Assembly: GCA_025506515.1 (NCBI GenBank)
Contig: CM046454.1
Coordinates: 59,135,313-59,199,312, forward strand
Origin: Flaveria trinervia
Lineage: Eukaryota > Streptophyta > Magnoliopsida > Asterales > Asteraceae
Length of the DNA: 64,000 nt
Reading direction: 5' to 3'
Shown here: positions 34,630-47,029 of the stretch, in pieces
How positions within the stretch are numbered: position 1 is the first letter of the stretch
Layout: each line of letters begins with the position of its first letter
Translations under genes and position numbers: made by a program
The notes under the pieces: model-generated
What the model was told of the DNA's origin: nothing
The model's database searches: none
Seen by the model: only the letters and a program-made list of their open reading frames with translations

Positions 34630-37600
34630 ATGGCGACCATGCAACTCAAGCCTCGACACAACTGTGTCGCGTACCTCACTAAATCGCCCTTCTGGACCAA
34701 ATTCGATAATGCTATAGATCTTATGGTCCAATCACCACTGAAAAAACGGCCTTCCTCCTAAATCCAATCATTTATGCCGATTCGCTACATCAGTTTTGGA
34801 CGAATGCAACTGTTAATGGAGAATCTATCCATTCGTCCATCAACTCTCATACGGTGGTCATCTCTACTGCTACCATCCGCCAGATATTACTATTAGATGA
34901 TGCTGCCTACCCTGTTGGATATCCTAAGCGCCAACTTGATCTTTCATTTGGACAACATGGATATCAAGGCGATCTTAGTGCTTCGAACCATCTGAAGAAA
35001 CATTTTCTAGATGCTGAACGATTGATATTCCATATGGTAAATGTTTGCCTGGCCCCGAAGACTTCTTCTTGGGATCAACTGTCTTCCAGATGGCAACAGG
35101 TAATGTTCTCTATCCTTGAACAAGAACCACTAAACTTTTCTGAAATAATTTTTCTTGAAATCAAGGATATGGCCACAAAACCACTTTCTAACCGTTGGAT
35201 ACTTATCCTCGGTTTATAATGGCCATAATAGAGAATCAGCTTCATGCTGAGGGACTAGTTGGTCTGGGAGTCCCTGCTTTGGCTGTATTGCCGGAGGTAT
35301 ACTCCCGACACAACACTGACCAAACTCTCAAACAGGCTGCCAAGCTGCGCAAACCCACGCAGCTGGAACCCACAGCCTCCACTTCCACATCCAAAGTCCC
35401 CTCCAAACCCACAAAGAAGAAGCCTAAGAAGGCTACTCAGGGAGTTGAGTCCCCTGAGGATGCTCCTGCTGCACCAAAGCAGGTTACCTTTACTGGAAAT
35501 AACCCCCCAGTAGAGACTATGACTCCACCAACGGAAGCCGCTCAGGTTTCCTCTCAAAAGGAACCTGATGCAACCAATCAAAGGGAAGCCACACTGCTGG
35601 GATCCTCCTCACTTGAGGGGATTACCATTGAAGCAGCACCACTTGTCCCGGGTGCACACTGCTCCACACCCTCTCCTGATGCAACCGCCCCTCAAAGCCC
35701 TACAATTATTGTTGCAAAAGTGCTGACGCAGTTGCATTCCTCACCCCCCACCCAGACACCAATCACTACTGGGATAACCTCAACACCTGAGGGGGAGGAT
35801 CACAATGCTTCTGTCAACCCACAACACAGGGGTTATCATGTTCCATCTTCTAGTGTAGACAAGGAGTTGCGAACTTCTGGTGAGGCTGCCACTGCCCTGA
35901 CTCAGCAAATGACCAGGGTGCAGCAGTTGGTAACATCTCTAAGACCTCACCAGCGGCAACAGCTGATGAAGGACATAGTCCTGAGGCTGGAAGTCCCCAG
36001 AACCAAGAACAAGGGGCACATGCTATAATTGATCTCCACTCAAGGCATGTTTATCCTGACTCTGTCAGGAGGTCAGGTGATTCAGTATCAACTGATGATG
36101 ACCTGAGCTTTCTATGATGTAGTTGCTCAAAAAGCTATCCAGAGGTGAGGTTAGCAGACTCAAAGAGCTGCTGGCCAAGATGTCTCAGGATGCAAGTCCA
36201 TCTGCCACCACAATACACCCACAGATGGCACCTCTTCTGAAGGTCCCCAAAACACTGAGCAATACGTACTTCCAATGCCACCAGCCTCTGCTTTTGGCAC
36301 TGATTCTCAGGAACAGAACCATCCTGATCATCAGTTGCTAACCTTCAAAAATCCCTACCTCTCATCACTCCCATGATCACAGATATAGTGATCAAAGCCC
36401 TTGATGAGAGGCTTCCTAAATATACAACCCTGGTGGAGGAGTTGGTGACCAAATCACTTTCTACTGCTCAAACCCTTGCACCCAATGCAACCAAAAAGGG
36501 GTGAGAGAGTCAGTCAGTTAAAGGAAAAGAAAGAGGACAGATGGGAAGAAGGAGAGAAAGAATCAGAGAAGGTGAATGAGAAGGAGTGGCTGTATAAGTG
36601 GAGGAGAAGGAGAAGGAGAGTGTGAAAGAGAGCTGAAGTGAATGAAAGTCAAAAAGACTTTCAGTCACATATCAAAAGAGAAGGAGAGTCTGAAGGAGAA
36701 GGAGCTGAATGATATGGTGAAAGAAGCTGATGCCAACCATAACCGTTCAATGGATATAAATCATTGATCAGTTTATAGGCAGGTTTTGACATCCAACAAC
36801 TAGACTCCGAGATCAGACGGTTGGAGATAGAGGAGATCAATTCAAGATGGGCTAGTTATGATGCTTAGAAAGAGAAAGGCTGGAGATAATGATTAGAGTT
36901 ATAGCCAAATACTGGGAAGATCTCTGATAGAAATAGGGCCTGGACCAGGGACAACATCTTGGCAATAACCACCAGATTTGTTCGTCTGAAGCATACTCCA
37001 AGGGTTTAGTGATTGAGGCATTAATGAAGCTGGGGTTGGGAACCGAAAAGAACTGACAAAATTACTAAAGCCTCCTTACAGCCAAAATGCTAAAACAGTC
37101 TGAAAAGCTCTATCCTCAAAATCACTACCTCCACAACCCACTAAAACAATCCCTTTACCCTCTAACCCAACCATCCAACCCACAAAACCAATCCTTACCC
37201 CCAAACCCACTGCCAGTGATGTACCTAGCCAAAAAAAAAGAAAGGTACTGAGGCTGATGAAAGAAGAAGAGGAGGATGAAGACAGACTGCCACTCTCTGC
37301 AGTTATCACTTTGCCTAAGGCTAATCCATGTCCATCACTCCTGCTTCTCAAATGCTGCTGTGAAGATAAAGATTGAAGAGGAACAGATGCAAGACATGAT
37401 GAGGAAATGCTGAAAAGCATTGACAAGCATATGCCACATCCTCTTCAATGATTAGCATGAAGAAGAAGTCTTAAGATTGTACCACCCTGCTAATACCTTT
37501 CAATACCAAAGGGAAAAAGTAGGATATGGCCTGATCCTAGGGTGGCACACGGATTGTCAAGAAAGAAATTCCTTCAAATACAAGGGCCAGTGAAGAGGTT

Positions 37601-37981
37601 GTCGACGAAGACATCACTGTGGTTCTTGTAGTGTCCCCTGGGAAATTGTAGAAGAGTTCAAGAAAGCCTATGAAGCCAAACACCCACCCAAAAAGATGTT
37701 GGAGAATAAATCATAAAGAAGGGATTGGTTTACAAAAGACTTGAAAATTTCAAACAAGATGAGCTCAACCTGCTCTTAGAAGGGACTCATCCAGATGAGT
37801 TGCTTACAGACAAATAACCACGGTTGAGCTCAAGAATGGAAAACAGGCCAAGTACATATCTGAAGTGTATGGCCGAGAAGGATTGTTTGATAGTGTGCCC
37901 GAGGTGCTGACAATGGATGAGCAGATCATGTTTCTAAGGGCTTACACCAGGGAATCCTATAGGCTGATACACGGGAAGTAG
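34630..37981 (+). pseudogene. Element C third ORF, frame-broken
   Basis: Starts MATMQLKPRHNCVAYLTKSP. The N-terminal conserved domain continues in 34854-35219 (TIRQILLLDDAAYPVGYPKRQ, HMVNVCLAPKTSSWDQ, ISNRWI-type end). A long open stretch at 35195-36028 (277 residues) covers the Pro/Lys-rich middle. From about 36100 to 37980 the match to A's C-terminal half remains clear (KKGLVYKRLENFKQDELNLLLEGTHPDE, RESYRLIHGK) but is cut by very many one-base deletions. That density is unlike the first half and may partly be consensus error next to the gap. Function is as for A: unknown, with no membrane segment seen. Confidence 0.75.
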
Positions 37982-38183
37982 ATCTCATGGTTGGGGTAAC
38001 AGCTCAGTGTCCAAGTCCCCAATACAGAGCTCCCAACCATATCATGCCAAACAGATCATCAGAGACTTCTTCCCAGGCCGGTGCTGAAAAGGGTCACTTC
38101 TCATCTGATCAAGAGGATAAAAAGACCAATCTATCTGCCAAAATAAGTGGGACTCGTTAATAACTTAGAGGTTTTGGCTGCAT

Positions 38184-38198
38184 GGTTCAGGGGGAGTT
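38184..38198 (+). other. Element C polypurine tract
   Basis: GGTTCAGGGGGAGTT directly before the 3' LTR, identical to A and B. Confidence 0.88.
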
Positions 38199-39004
38199 TG
38201 TTGGACCAAAAGAACCAATGAGCCTGATCAGAGAAACCTCTAAGTCCCACAGGACATCACAACAGCTGAAGAAGACCTGATCAGCTGTTCTACAAAGTCT
38301 GAAGAATACAACTGCTGAAGTATTCTGAAGTACTGAAGACAAAGACTGAGACAACAGCTGAAGATCTAAAGTCTGAAGACTTCAACGAGTACTGAAGACA
38401 AAGACTGAAGATCAACAGCTGAAAGACAAAGTCTGATGTTCAAGTACTGAAGACATCAGCTATGTTAACAGCTGATGACAACAGCTGAAGAGGGCTTCTT
38501 CAGTTGTTGTGATGGTTTTTTCAGTAGTTTCTTCATCAGTAGTTTTTTTTTTTTTTTTAGTTTTTTTACTTTTCAGTAGTTTTATTTCCTTTTCAGTACT
38601 TGTAAACAACTGAAGAGGGGTTCTTCAGTTGTTGTAGTATCAGTAGTTTTATGTTTTTCAGTAGTTGTAAATAAGATGTTAACACTTAGGAACATTTGTA
38701 AGAAGAGGTCAGTTGTTGACATCTCGGTAGTTGTTAAACATCAGTATTATAAAACGGTTACATGTCACTTTCAAGTGACATCAGCCTACGTCACTCTTTC
38801 CTTTATAAGGAAGGATGACTCACCTGTTATCGTGCCTTGAGGCCGACAATCTTAATTCAATATTCCTTTTGTTGGATATTCTCTCTCTATAACAAAATTC
38901 TTTTATCGCTTTATATCGAATGTTCTTGCTTGAATTTGTCTAATTCTGAGCTATTCCGCTGCTATATTTGTTCAATCGATTAAACCAGGGCTGAGATCCT
39001 AACA
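38199..39004 (+). repeat. Element C 3' LTR
   Basis: 806 bp, TGTTGGACC to CCTAACA, followed by the CCTCT target duplication. Compared with 33286-34000 it differs mainly by one-base insertions or deletions. Confidence 0.93.
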
Positions 39005-39022
39005 CCTCTTTTTGTACTAGTG
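39005..39022 (-). mobile_element. Terminus of a CACTA-like transposon
   Basis: On the minus strand the end reads CACTAGTACAAAAAGAGG, the CACTA...TACAAAAA form of plant CACTA termini. Joined across element C, it continues into the GC-rich subterminal repeats at 33285-33005. Bases 39023-39088 beyond it are short unique DNA with no feature. Confidence 0.6.
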
Positions 39023-39088
39023 ACCATATGTTTTTCTCTTCGTGATCTTGGAAGATTAGAGTCTGAAAATTTATATTAAGAGTTTATG

Positions 39089-39137
39089 AACATAACATAA
39101 CCTAACATAACGCAACGTAACGCAACGCAACGCAACG
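39089..39137. repeat. Left fragment of the pentanucleotide satellite
   Basis: AACAT, AACCT, AACGC and AACGT pentamers lead straight into the LTR of element F at 39138. The same GC-rich pentamers resume at 49621, so this is the left edge of one array split by F. Confidence 0.88.
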
Positions 39138-41718
39138 TGTCACACCCCAACTAAAAGCGGAAACACGGGGATGCAACAAGACAGATCGTCATAACACATC
39201 GTAACAATAGAGATGCAATATAAGTAATGATGACAAAGCGTGTCATGACGACACCCGACACAAAGGAGACTTGTGTCATGTTTAGTCAATATTCACGCCA
39301 ACATAGCCATAAGCATAAACATTGTAAATGATCACATAAACAAAAGAAGTATCATAGAAATGAATTCCCACCAACCCTGGGAACAAGTATCAAAAGGATA
39401 AAGATGTTTAATCAGACCAACAATGTTTCAAAAGAATGTTTGTCAAGTATTGTATAGTCTCAAAAATGCACCCTAGGGTCTCACTAAGGCAGCACTCCTA
39501 GATCTTCGATTAGCGTTATCACCTGAAAAGATATGCTCAAAATGGTCAACAAATGATTGTTGTGAGTTTGCAAGTTTAAATAGTAAATAGTTAGTTGATG
39601 CTGCATGGTAATTGTTGTGGAATACCGGGAATACAGTTATAAGTAAGCAAAATCTCATGACAATGAACTTTACAACCAAACCTAAGACGTACACACAGAA
39701 TCTTGTCGAATATATTCACCCAAGGGCCCGTCTTAGCCACTATTGGTACTAACTAGTATACCAACAAACAAGGGTGGGGGTGTCAACCCAGTAGTACTAC
39801 GATACCTATCCGTTGGTTCCAACATCGGAATTAAATGGTTGTAAAGAAAGTACCACACATCGAACTCAAGCATGTATCAGATAAGTACTCACAAAACAGT
39901 ATCATGTTGATTCCAAGTATGTAAATTGTATGTAAGTTGTACAACACAAAGAAAATGGGTGAGCATACTTTTCCCCCATGTTTGTAAATGATTGAAAGTT
40001 GTTTATAAGTATAAAAAGGGCCACGAAACTCACTTGTTAAGTGGTAAGTATAGATGATCAAAGTTTCCAAATGTTGTATGCAACAAATGATCAAACAACT
40101 ATTGACAGTTATAGTTAAGCATTAAAGATACGTATAAAGTAAATAGGAACGTTTGGTCGGTTCAGGTTGTATCGGTTTGGTCGCGTGTAAAACACACAAG
40201 CCGACATGCGTATTTGATCTTATGTAGATCTAAGTACTAGAAATCGTTGCCATTGCCGATGATATTTGTGTAAAAGTGTCATTGTTATTAGAGAAATTCT
40301 TAGTAAATATTAGTGGTTAGAAATCGGTTGGTGATAATTGTAAAATGTTATGTTGATCTGATTTGGAATACTTTAGTATGTTTGATAGTGTTAACATACA
40401 TATTGTCATTAGCAATGGTAACCGTGTCGATGTTAACTTAACATCACACACAAGAAGAAACTCACACACAACAACTCCAGTCGCACGATAGGACCAGACA
40501 CCGACTCAACACTCCATCCGCACGAATCAACCCTCATTCGTACGAGTCAGCTTCATTCGTACGATTGAACCTTCATTCGTGTGACTCAGCATTCAGTCGT
40601 ACCACACAGCATTCAATTGTACCACACAGCACTAAATCGCACGAATCAACTTCAATACGCACGAATCAACCTTCACTCGTACGAATCAGCATCATTCGTA
40701 CGACTGGACCTCCATTCGTGCGACTAGGCATTCAGTTGTGCGATACACGCACAATCGCACACATTCATCCACATTGACTCAATCGCACATATACATTCAC
40801 CGCACAGAATCAATCGCACGCATACACATAGTCGCATGACTCAGTTGGACGACACCCAGTCGCACAACTCAGTCGCACGAGAGACACAATCGCATGACTC
40901 CAGTCGCACGACACACCCAGTCGCATGGCTAGTTGCACGGCAGACCCAGTCATTAGATAGTAGATTCGCGACTGCAGTAGTGAAGAGCAGCCTTCGGCTA
41001 CTCCGTGCACGAGATTTACACCACAAGGACTTCCAGAAAACATTTCAAACACACCTAAACAAGAAGAACACGCAGAAAGACATTACAAGCATCCACACGA
41101 CCTCATGCTCGTGTTGGCCCCGAGCACCCGAACCCTAAAACAACAGCAGTAAACATGCAAGAAAAGGGACGACCAAGGTCGTCTACCTGCAAGAAAGGAG
41201 TTGACTCAGCTGTAGCCGAGGTCTTGCCAGTGAAAACGCGAAGAAAATGGGCGTTTTTGGTGCTAGGAGGAGGAGGAGTGAAAGGTGAAGAAAGATGAAG
41301 AGAGAAGAAGATGAAATGGAGGCGGGTGGAATATGGGTATTTATACCAGCCCTAGTTTGGCAAAATGTCACATTTGGCCCCTGCACTTAGCCCCCGAGTT
41401 CCCAAATTTGTTTCGGTTAAAAACAACTTTGATAGACTAGTTATATTAATGATAAAAATGTAATTAATGATATTGGTAACTTAAAATGATTTTATTAATG
41501 ACAATAATATTAATAAAATGGTATATTTAGTGGTAACAATGATGAAATTGTAAAAGTTTTAAAGATAGCATACGTTAACGATAAGAACACAAGTGTAAAA
41601 GATGATAAAGCAAGTATAATATCCACACGAATAGTTTATAAAGATGAGGAATGAATGATCAAAGAAAAGTTAACGGAAGCCATGTTAAATAACGGACCTT
41701 TCGGTGACAGATGTCATA
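39138..41718 (-). repeat. Element F 3' LTR
   Basis: Near copy of 47030-49620. Between about 40480 and 40950 it carries a dense run of degenerate TCGCACGACTCA and CATTCGTACGAATCA words. A GTATTTATACC box near 41334 is the counterpart of the 5' LTR TATA. The purine-rich AACTGGGGGATAC just beyond 41718 (minus strand) is the polypurine tract. Confidence 0.9.
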
Positions 41719-41799
41719 GTATCCCCCAGTTGAGAGAATTTCGTCCAGAAATTCAGCTGGAGTTAGGTCCAAGAGTGTCATCCTTGAATAGGGCGGATT

Positions 41800-44700
41800 T
41801 TAAGTTTCATCTGATCTTCCTGTTCCATGTAAACTCTAGCCCTCGTTAGAGTTCCACCTCACGTGGACAATTGGTATTCTGCTACGCTTCAATTGCTTGA
41901 CCTTTCGATCCATTATCTTAATGGGTTCCTCAACAAAATGGAGCTTTTCGTCAATCATGATTTCCGCAATTGGCACATGAAGGGATACATCAGCCAAACA
42001 CTTTTTGAGGTTCGACACGTGGAACGTATCATGTACACCGCTGAGTTCTTGTGGTAACCTTAATCGGTAAGCCACTGGACCGATTCTTTCTGAAATCTCG
42101 AATGGTCCTACATATCTTGGGGCTAACTTCCCTTTCTTTCCAATCGAAAAATTCCCTTCAAGGAGAGACTTTGAGTAAAACTCGATCCCCAATGTTAAAT
42201 TCTAAAGGCTTCCGATGGTTGTCGACATAGCTCTTTTGGCGATCTCTGGCAGCTTTTAGTCTAGCTTGTCGGTTGTTTCTTGGATAATCTCTGGGCCTGT
42301 TAACTGGCTTTCACCAATCTCCACCCAAAAACAGGAGATCTGCATTTCCTTCCATACAATGCTTCGAATGGAGCACATCCAATGCTCGTATGGTAGATGT
42401 TGTAAGAAAACTCAATCAGCGGTAGATGAGTGTCCCAACTACCACCAAAATCGATTACACAAGCCCTCAGCATGTCTTCCAATGTTTGTATAGTTCGTTC
42501 ACTTTGGCCGTCATCTGTGGGTGATAGGCGGTACTCATATCTAATCGAGTGCCCATCGCTTTCTGTAGTGTCTGCCAAAATCGTGAAGTAAATCGGCTGT
42601 CACGGTCGGATATAATCGACACCGACACTCCGTGTCTTGTCACGACCTCCTTTATGTACAATCTCGCCAACTTATCCATTTTGTAGTCTTCTCGAATCGG
42701 TAAGAAATGAGCTGACTTCGTCATCCGATCCACTATGACCCATATTGAGTCATGCCCGCTGCTGTTCTAGGGAGTTTGGTAATAAATCCATGGCTATGTT
42801 CTCCCATTTCCACTCGGGAATCTAAGGTTGCTGTAATGAACCCGATGGTTTCTATGTCAGCTTTAACTTTCGAGCATGTCAAGCATCTGCTTACGTACAT
42901 AGCAATGTCTTTCTTCATGCCTGGCCACCAGTACAGATCCTTAAGATCGTGGTACATCTTATCTGCACTAGGATGGACAGAATATCGTGTCTTGTGTGCT
43001 TCATCCATGACTAGGCTACGTACAACTCCCCATCTGGGTACCCATATACGATCCATGAAGTACTATATACCATCATCCTTGCAACTCATTTGTTTACCCA
43101 CCCTCGAAAACTCTTCTCCGCAAGGTTTTCTTCTTTCAACGCCTCATTTGTGCAATTTGGATTTGAGCTTTCAAATTTGTTTGAATAGTCAATCCCAACG
43201 CTCGTGCACGTAGTGGTTTCACATGTTCTTTGCGGCTTAGAGTATAAGCCACCACGTTCGCTTTCCCCGGATGATACCGAATTTCACAATCATGGTCACT
43301 AAGTAGTTCTACCAATGTCGCTGACGCATATTAAGTTCCTTCTGATCCAGGATATGTTGGAGGCTCTTATGATCTGTGTAGATGATGCATTTGGTTCCAT
43401 ACAGGTAATGCCTCCATATCTTAAGTGCAAATACTACAACGCCCAACTCCAGATCATGAGTTGTATAGTTCTTTTCGTGCACCTTAAGTTGTCGCGAAGC
43501 GTAGGCAATCACCTTATCCTTCTGCATTAGCACACATCCCAATCCTTGGTGTGAAGCATCACAGTACACCACAAAATCATCAGTTCCGTCTGGGAGGGAC
43601 AATATCGGTGCATTGCACAACTTTTCTTTAAACGTTCGAAATGCTTGTTCTTGTGCATGTCCCCAATCAAACTTCTCGCCTTTCTGAGTCAGCGGTGTTA
43701 ACTATTGAGCGACTTGAAAAATTCGCGATGAAACGTCGATAGTATCTAGCCAATCCTAAGAGTTGTCGTATCTCTGAAGGTGTCTGGGGTGCTTCCCATT
43801 TCTTCACCGCTTCAATCTTACCCGGATCTACATGAATCCCATCCTTATTCACCACATGCCCCAAAAATTTCACTTCTCGCAACCAAAATTTACACTTTGA
43901 GAACTTGGCGAAAAGTTTCTCTTCCCGTAACAATTCCAGTATTGCCCGGAGCTGTTCTTCATGATCCTCTTTCGATCGGGGAGTAGATAAGCATATCGTC
44001 TATGAATACGATCACAAACTTATCCAAATAAGGTTTACACACTCGATTCATTAGGTCCTCAACACAACTTGTGCGTTAGTCAACCCGAACGACATGAAAA
44101 AGAACTCATAGTGCCCATAACGAGTTCTAAACGTTGTTTTCGGTATGTCATCCTCGAAAAACCTTAGTTGATGATATCCAGAACGAAGGTCGATCTGGAG
44201 AAATATGAAGCTCCTTGCAGTGGTCAAAAAGATCGTCGATCCTGGGGAGAGGATGCTGATTATTCAAGGTTAATTTGTTCAACTCGGTAATCAATACACA
44301 TTCGGAACGACCCATCTTTCTTTTTGACAAATAATACCGGTGCTCCCCATGGTGATGACTCGGCCGGATAAAACCCTTCTTCAGTAGTTCCTGTAATTGA
44401 CTGGATAACTCTTGCATTTCTGATGGTGCTAACCGATATGGCGTCCTTGCCACCAGTGTAGCTGGAACCAGATCTATATGAAATTCCACTTGTCTTGGAG
44501 GAGGCAAACCAGACAAGTCATCAGGAAATACATCTGGGTAGTCCCGTACTATGAAATATCTACTTATTTCCTCTCCTCTTCCTTCTTTTACTACGTGAGC
44601 CAGAAACACGTAGCATTGCTTCCGTAAACTTCGGCGTGCTTTCATGCAGGAGATAAGCTTTTGGTTTCTTCCCGGTTGTTCTCCTTGAATTCTAAACACC

Positions 44701-45140
44701 TCCCCATTTGGCATGGGGATCGTACCACTTTGTCCGACATACAATCTCAGCCCCGTGTTTTGACAACCAATCCATTCCCACGATCACATCGAAACTCCCT
44801 AACCCAAAATGTATCAAGTCTATATCGAAGGCATGGTTCTCCATATCATCGAGCACTTTCTAATGATTGCATCGGTCTGTACAACCCTACTATTGGCCAT
44901 TTCTACAGAGTAGCTAGTTTCTAGCCTACTCGGACTCAAATCAAGTAAATGCACAAACTCAAAGATGTGTAGCTATTGTCTGCCCCAGTATCAAATAATA
45001 TAGATGCGAAGTGATTATTGAGTAAGTGCGTACCCGTGACAACATCGGGTCCTGAGGGGCATCATTTGCTCCAATGACGAACGCGTGTCCCTGAGCTGCA
45101 TTTCCTTGATTTGTCGAGCCTTGATTTCCAGCTATGGCCA
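41800..45140 (-). pseudogene. Element F pol: protease, RT, RNase H, integrase, chromodomain-like tail
   Basis: From high to low coordinates: protease DTGA motif (LFDTGADNSYTS, near 44990). RT follows from 44744, with LPPPRQVEFHIDLVPAT, KKGFIRPS and catalytic FIDDMLIYS near 44000. The RT connection region is 43933-43667 (FLGHVVNKDGI). RNase H is 43620-43309 (YCDASHQGLGCVLMQ, DHKSLQHILDQKELN). The integrase zinc region and core are 43056-42300 (HPSADKMYHDLKDLYWWPGM, CLTCSKVKA, DRMTKSAHFLP, SDRDSRFTS). The tail (42192-41836) has KLAPRYVGPFEI and a chromodomain-like VEEPIKIMDRKVK..HVRWN. A TAG and a frame shift at 41836 break the chromodomain end. Chromodomains steer chromovirus integration to heterochromatin, which suits the satellite target. 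Frame breaks elsewhere disable the copy. Confidence 0.9.
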
Positions 45141-45165
45141 TCACCTGTTGTTGATTGTTCCCTTG

Positions 45166-46438
45166 CTAACCCGGCGCCCGATTCAGTCTGGGACACATGT
45201 TTCTATAGTGGTTAGGGCTTCCATAGTCATAACAGACCCTGGCATTCCCAGCGGGGTTAACCACGTTGACCGGTGCCACCAGATTTGGTGCTACTCTGTA
45301 GTCTCCCGCTAGATGCCCCGGGCGTCTACAGTTCACGCACACCCGACACGTCATTCCTGGGGGATGATGGAAGTTGCACCTATCACACTTGGGGTGCGGC
45401 CCTACGTACTCTCTCTTGCCTTGCGTCATGGACACAAAATTTATGGTTGTCTTGGACCTTTTGTCAAATTTCCCGGCATTCGACCGGCTCTTTTCCCCAA
45501 CATCCTTTCTTTTCTCTGCTCCTCTTCCCAAGACCCCTGTTCTCACCATCTCGTCTGTCAGAGAGCCAGCCTTCAGAATTGCGCTCTGGATCGTAGGAGG
45601 AGCAGCTGTTGTTACCATCGCCCGGATTTGAGGCACAAGTCCCCAAATATACCTCTCGATTCTCTTGGATTCCGGAGTCACTAGATGTGGAACCACTCTT
45701 GCCAACTCATGAAATCGATCAGTGTTAGCTGCGTGCCCGGCCCCCACCATAACATGATTCCAGAATTCTTGCTCCAGTTTCTACATCTCATTGAGGGGGC
45801 AGTACTCCTCACTGATTAGGGCCTTAAACTCATCCCACGACATCTGCATCGTTGATTCTCTTCCCCTAGCCTGAACCTGGGTGTTCCACCAAGTTAGTTC
45901 CTAGTGAACACGTGGCATACTTGATTTTCTGGCTATCGAGGCACTCATTGATATCAATCACTGCTCCATCTTCTCAAGCCATCTGATTAGGGCTATCGCT
46001 CCACCTTTTCCATCGAATTATTTCGGTTTACAAACCACAAATTCCTTGTATGAACATCCCCATCTTGTACTAACAACCCTAGTCTCATTACCACCGTTAC
46101 CATTCCCGGGTTCCTGATTACTCTCGTTCCTAGTCGGGTTCCCATTTCCCACTTTAGTTTCAATCCCACCTTGACCTCTTTCTCCATTATCTCATTGTCA
46201 TTGCCACCATCCCCATGGGGGTGGTGATTCTGAAGAGCATCGCTCACTTGGGCCACTATAGTCGAGATCAGTGCGGCCAGCTGTTGAGCGATCAGAGCTA
46301 CCATGTCAGAGTTTCTTGTTCCCTGATGTTACTGGCAGGCCATCACTTGCTCTTGGTGTTCTACCTCTACCTCTGCCTCTGCCCCTCGGGGCTTCACTTC
46401 CGCTACTGTTGTTGCGGGTAACTCTTCGAGGTGGTATT
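45166..46438 (-). pseudogene. Element F gag, damaged
   Basis: The expected start (46438) reads ATA before PPRRVTRNNSSGSE, so the initiator is lost. An Arg/Gly-rich N-terminus (RGRGRGRGRT) leads into 46304-45993 and a C-terminal part at 45750-45166. Three Cys/His units are visible: CDRCNFHHPPGMTC; then CVNCRRPGHLAGDY, with Tyr for the last Cys; then CYDYGSPNHYRNMC, with Tyr for the second Cys. Both Cys-to-Tyr changes are G-to-A type. The region between about 45750 and 45990 is frame-broken. It would be the particle-forming protein but cannot work as written. Confidence 0.8.
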
Positions 46439-47013
46439 TTCTAATCATAAAAGTAGTAAACACATAAGCTTTAACCATTTAAAGTATATTATCCATACCC
46501 ATCTCAAAGTCCAGCATTCCAAGTTAATATCACACTTATTGTTACCACACATCACATGCAAGTCGTGTAGTTCTCACACCATGATTGGTAATGTTCCAAT
46601 AGTAGTCCATCATAATAATTGCAAATCCATGCATATAATCACGTTTAGTCTAGTGAAGGTTGTCTATCTCCTCCTCTTTCGAGGTTTCAGACATAACCTC
46701 CTCAGGCTCAATCCCAGTGTCCGTGGTCAAGCGCAATCGCATGATCTATGAAGATCTCTTCGGCTTTAATACCCGATTTGATAAAACAACTCGACGGTAG
46801 AGGGAACGGAAATCTAGTAGAAGAATCCCATAAGGAGTGAGCATAAAGGCTCTCTCATAAGGTGAAAAGATCACAAGGCAGATAGATAAGCAAACAAAAA
46901 ACGGGAACATAAATAAGATATAAAATGCACGCAAACCCTAGCATGCAATTCTACATGAAGGTTCCTAGGTTATAGTCTAGGTCAAGTGAATTGTCTAATT
47001 CTCTATAACCAAT
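46439..47013 (-). other. Element F untranslated leader
   Basis: 575 bp between the primer site and gag; no gene recognised. It would hold packaging and leader signals of the element. Confidence 0.6.
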
Positions 47014-47026
47014 GGCTCTGATACCA
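47014..47026 (-). other. Element F primer binding site (tRNA-Met)
   Basis: On the minus strand TGGTATCAGAGCC lies three bases after the 5' LTR end. Confidence 0.93.
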
Positions 47027-47029
47027 ATC

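Larger units (their letters stand above)
33286..39004 (+). mobile_element. Element C: Sirevirus-like Copia element with gag-pol hidden in an assembly gap
   Basis: LTRs at 33286 and 38199 start TGTTGGACC; the right one ends CCTAACA. A perfect 5-bp target duplication CCTCT flanks it (33281-33285 and 39005-39009), so both ends belong to one insertion. The left LTR runs into 100 Ns at 34001; sequence resumes inside the pol-to-third-ORF hairpin array. By comparison with A (4645 to about 11340), roughly 6.7 kb of leader, gag and pol should be missing unless the element is deleted. Confidence 0.93.

Noticed and set aside
40565..41138. Plus-strand frames of 70 and 100 residues with Thr/His/Ser repeats in F's LTR
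   Set aside because: They follow the TCGCACGA/TTCGTACGA word array and are not kept intact in the other LTR.
45273..45684. Plus-strand frames of 107 and 123 residues
   Set aside because: They lie opposite the gag of element F, which has clear zinc-knuckle motifs on the minus strand.
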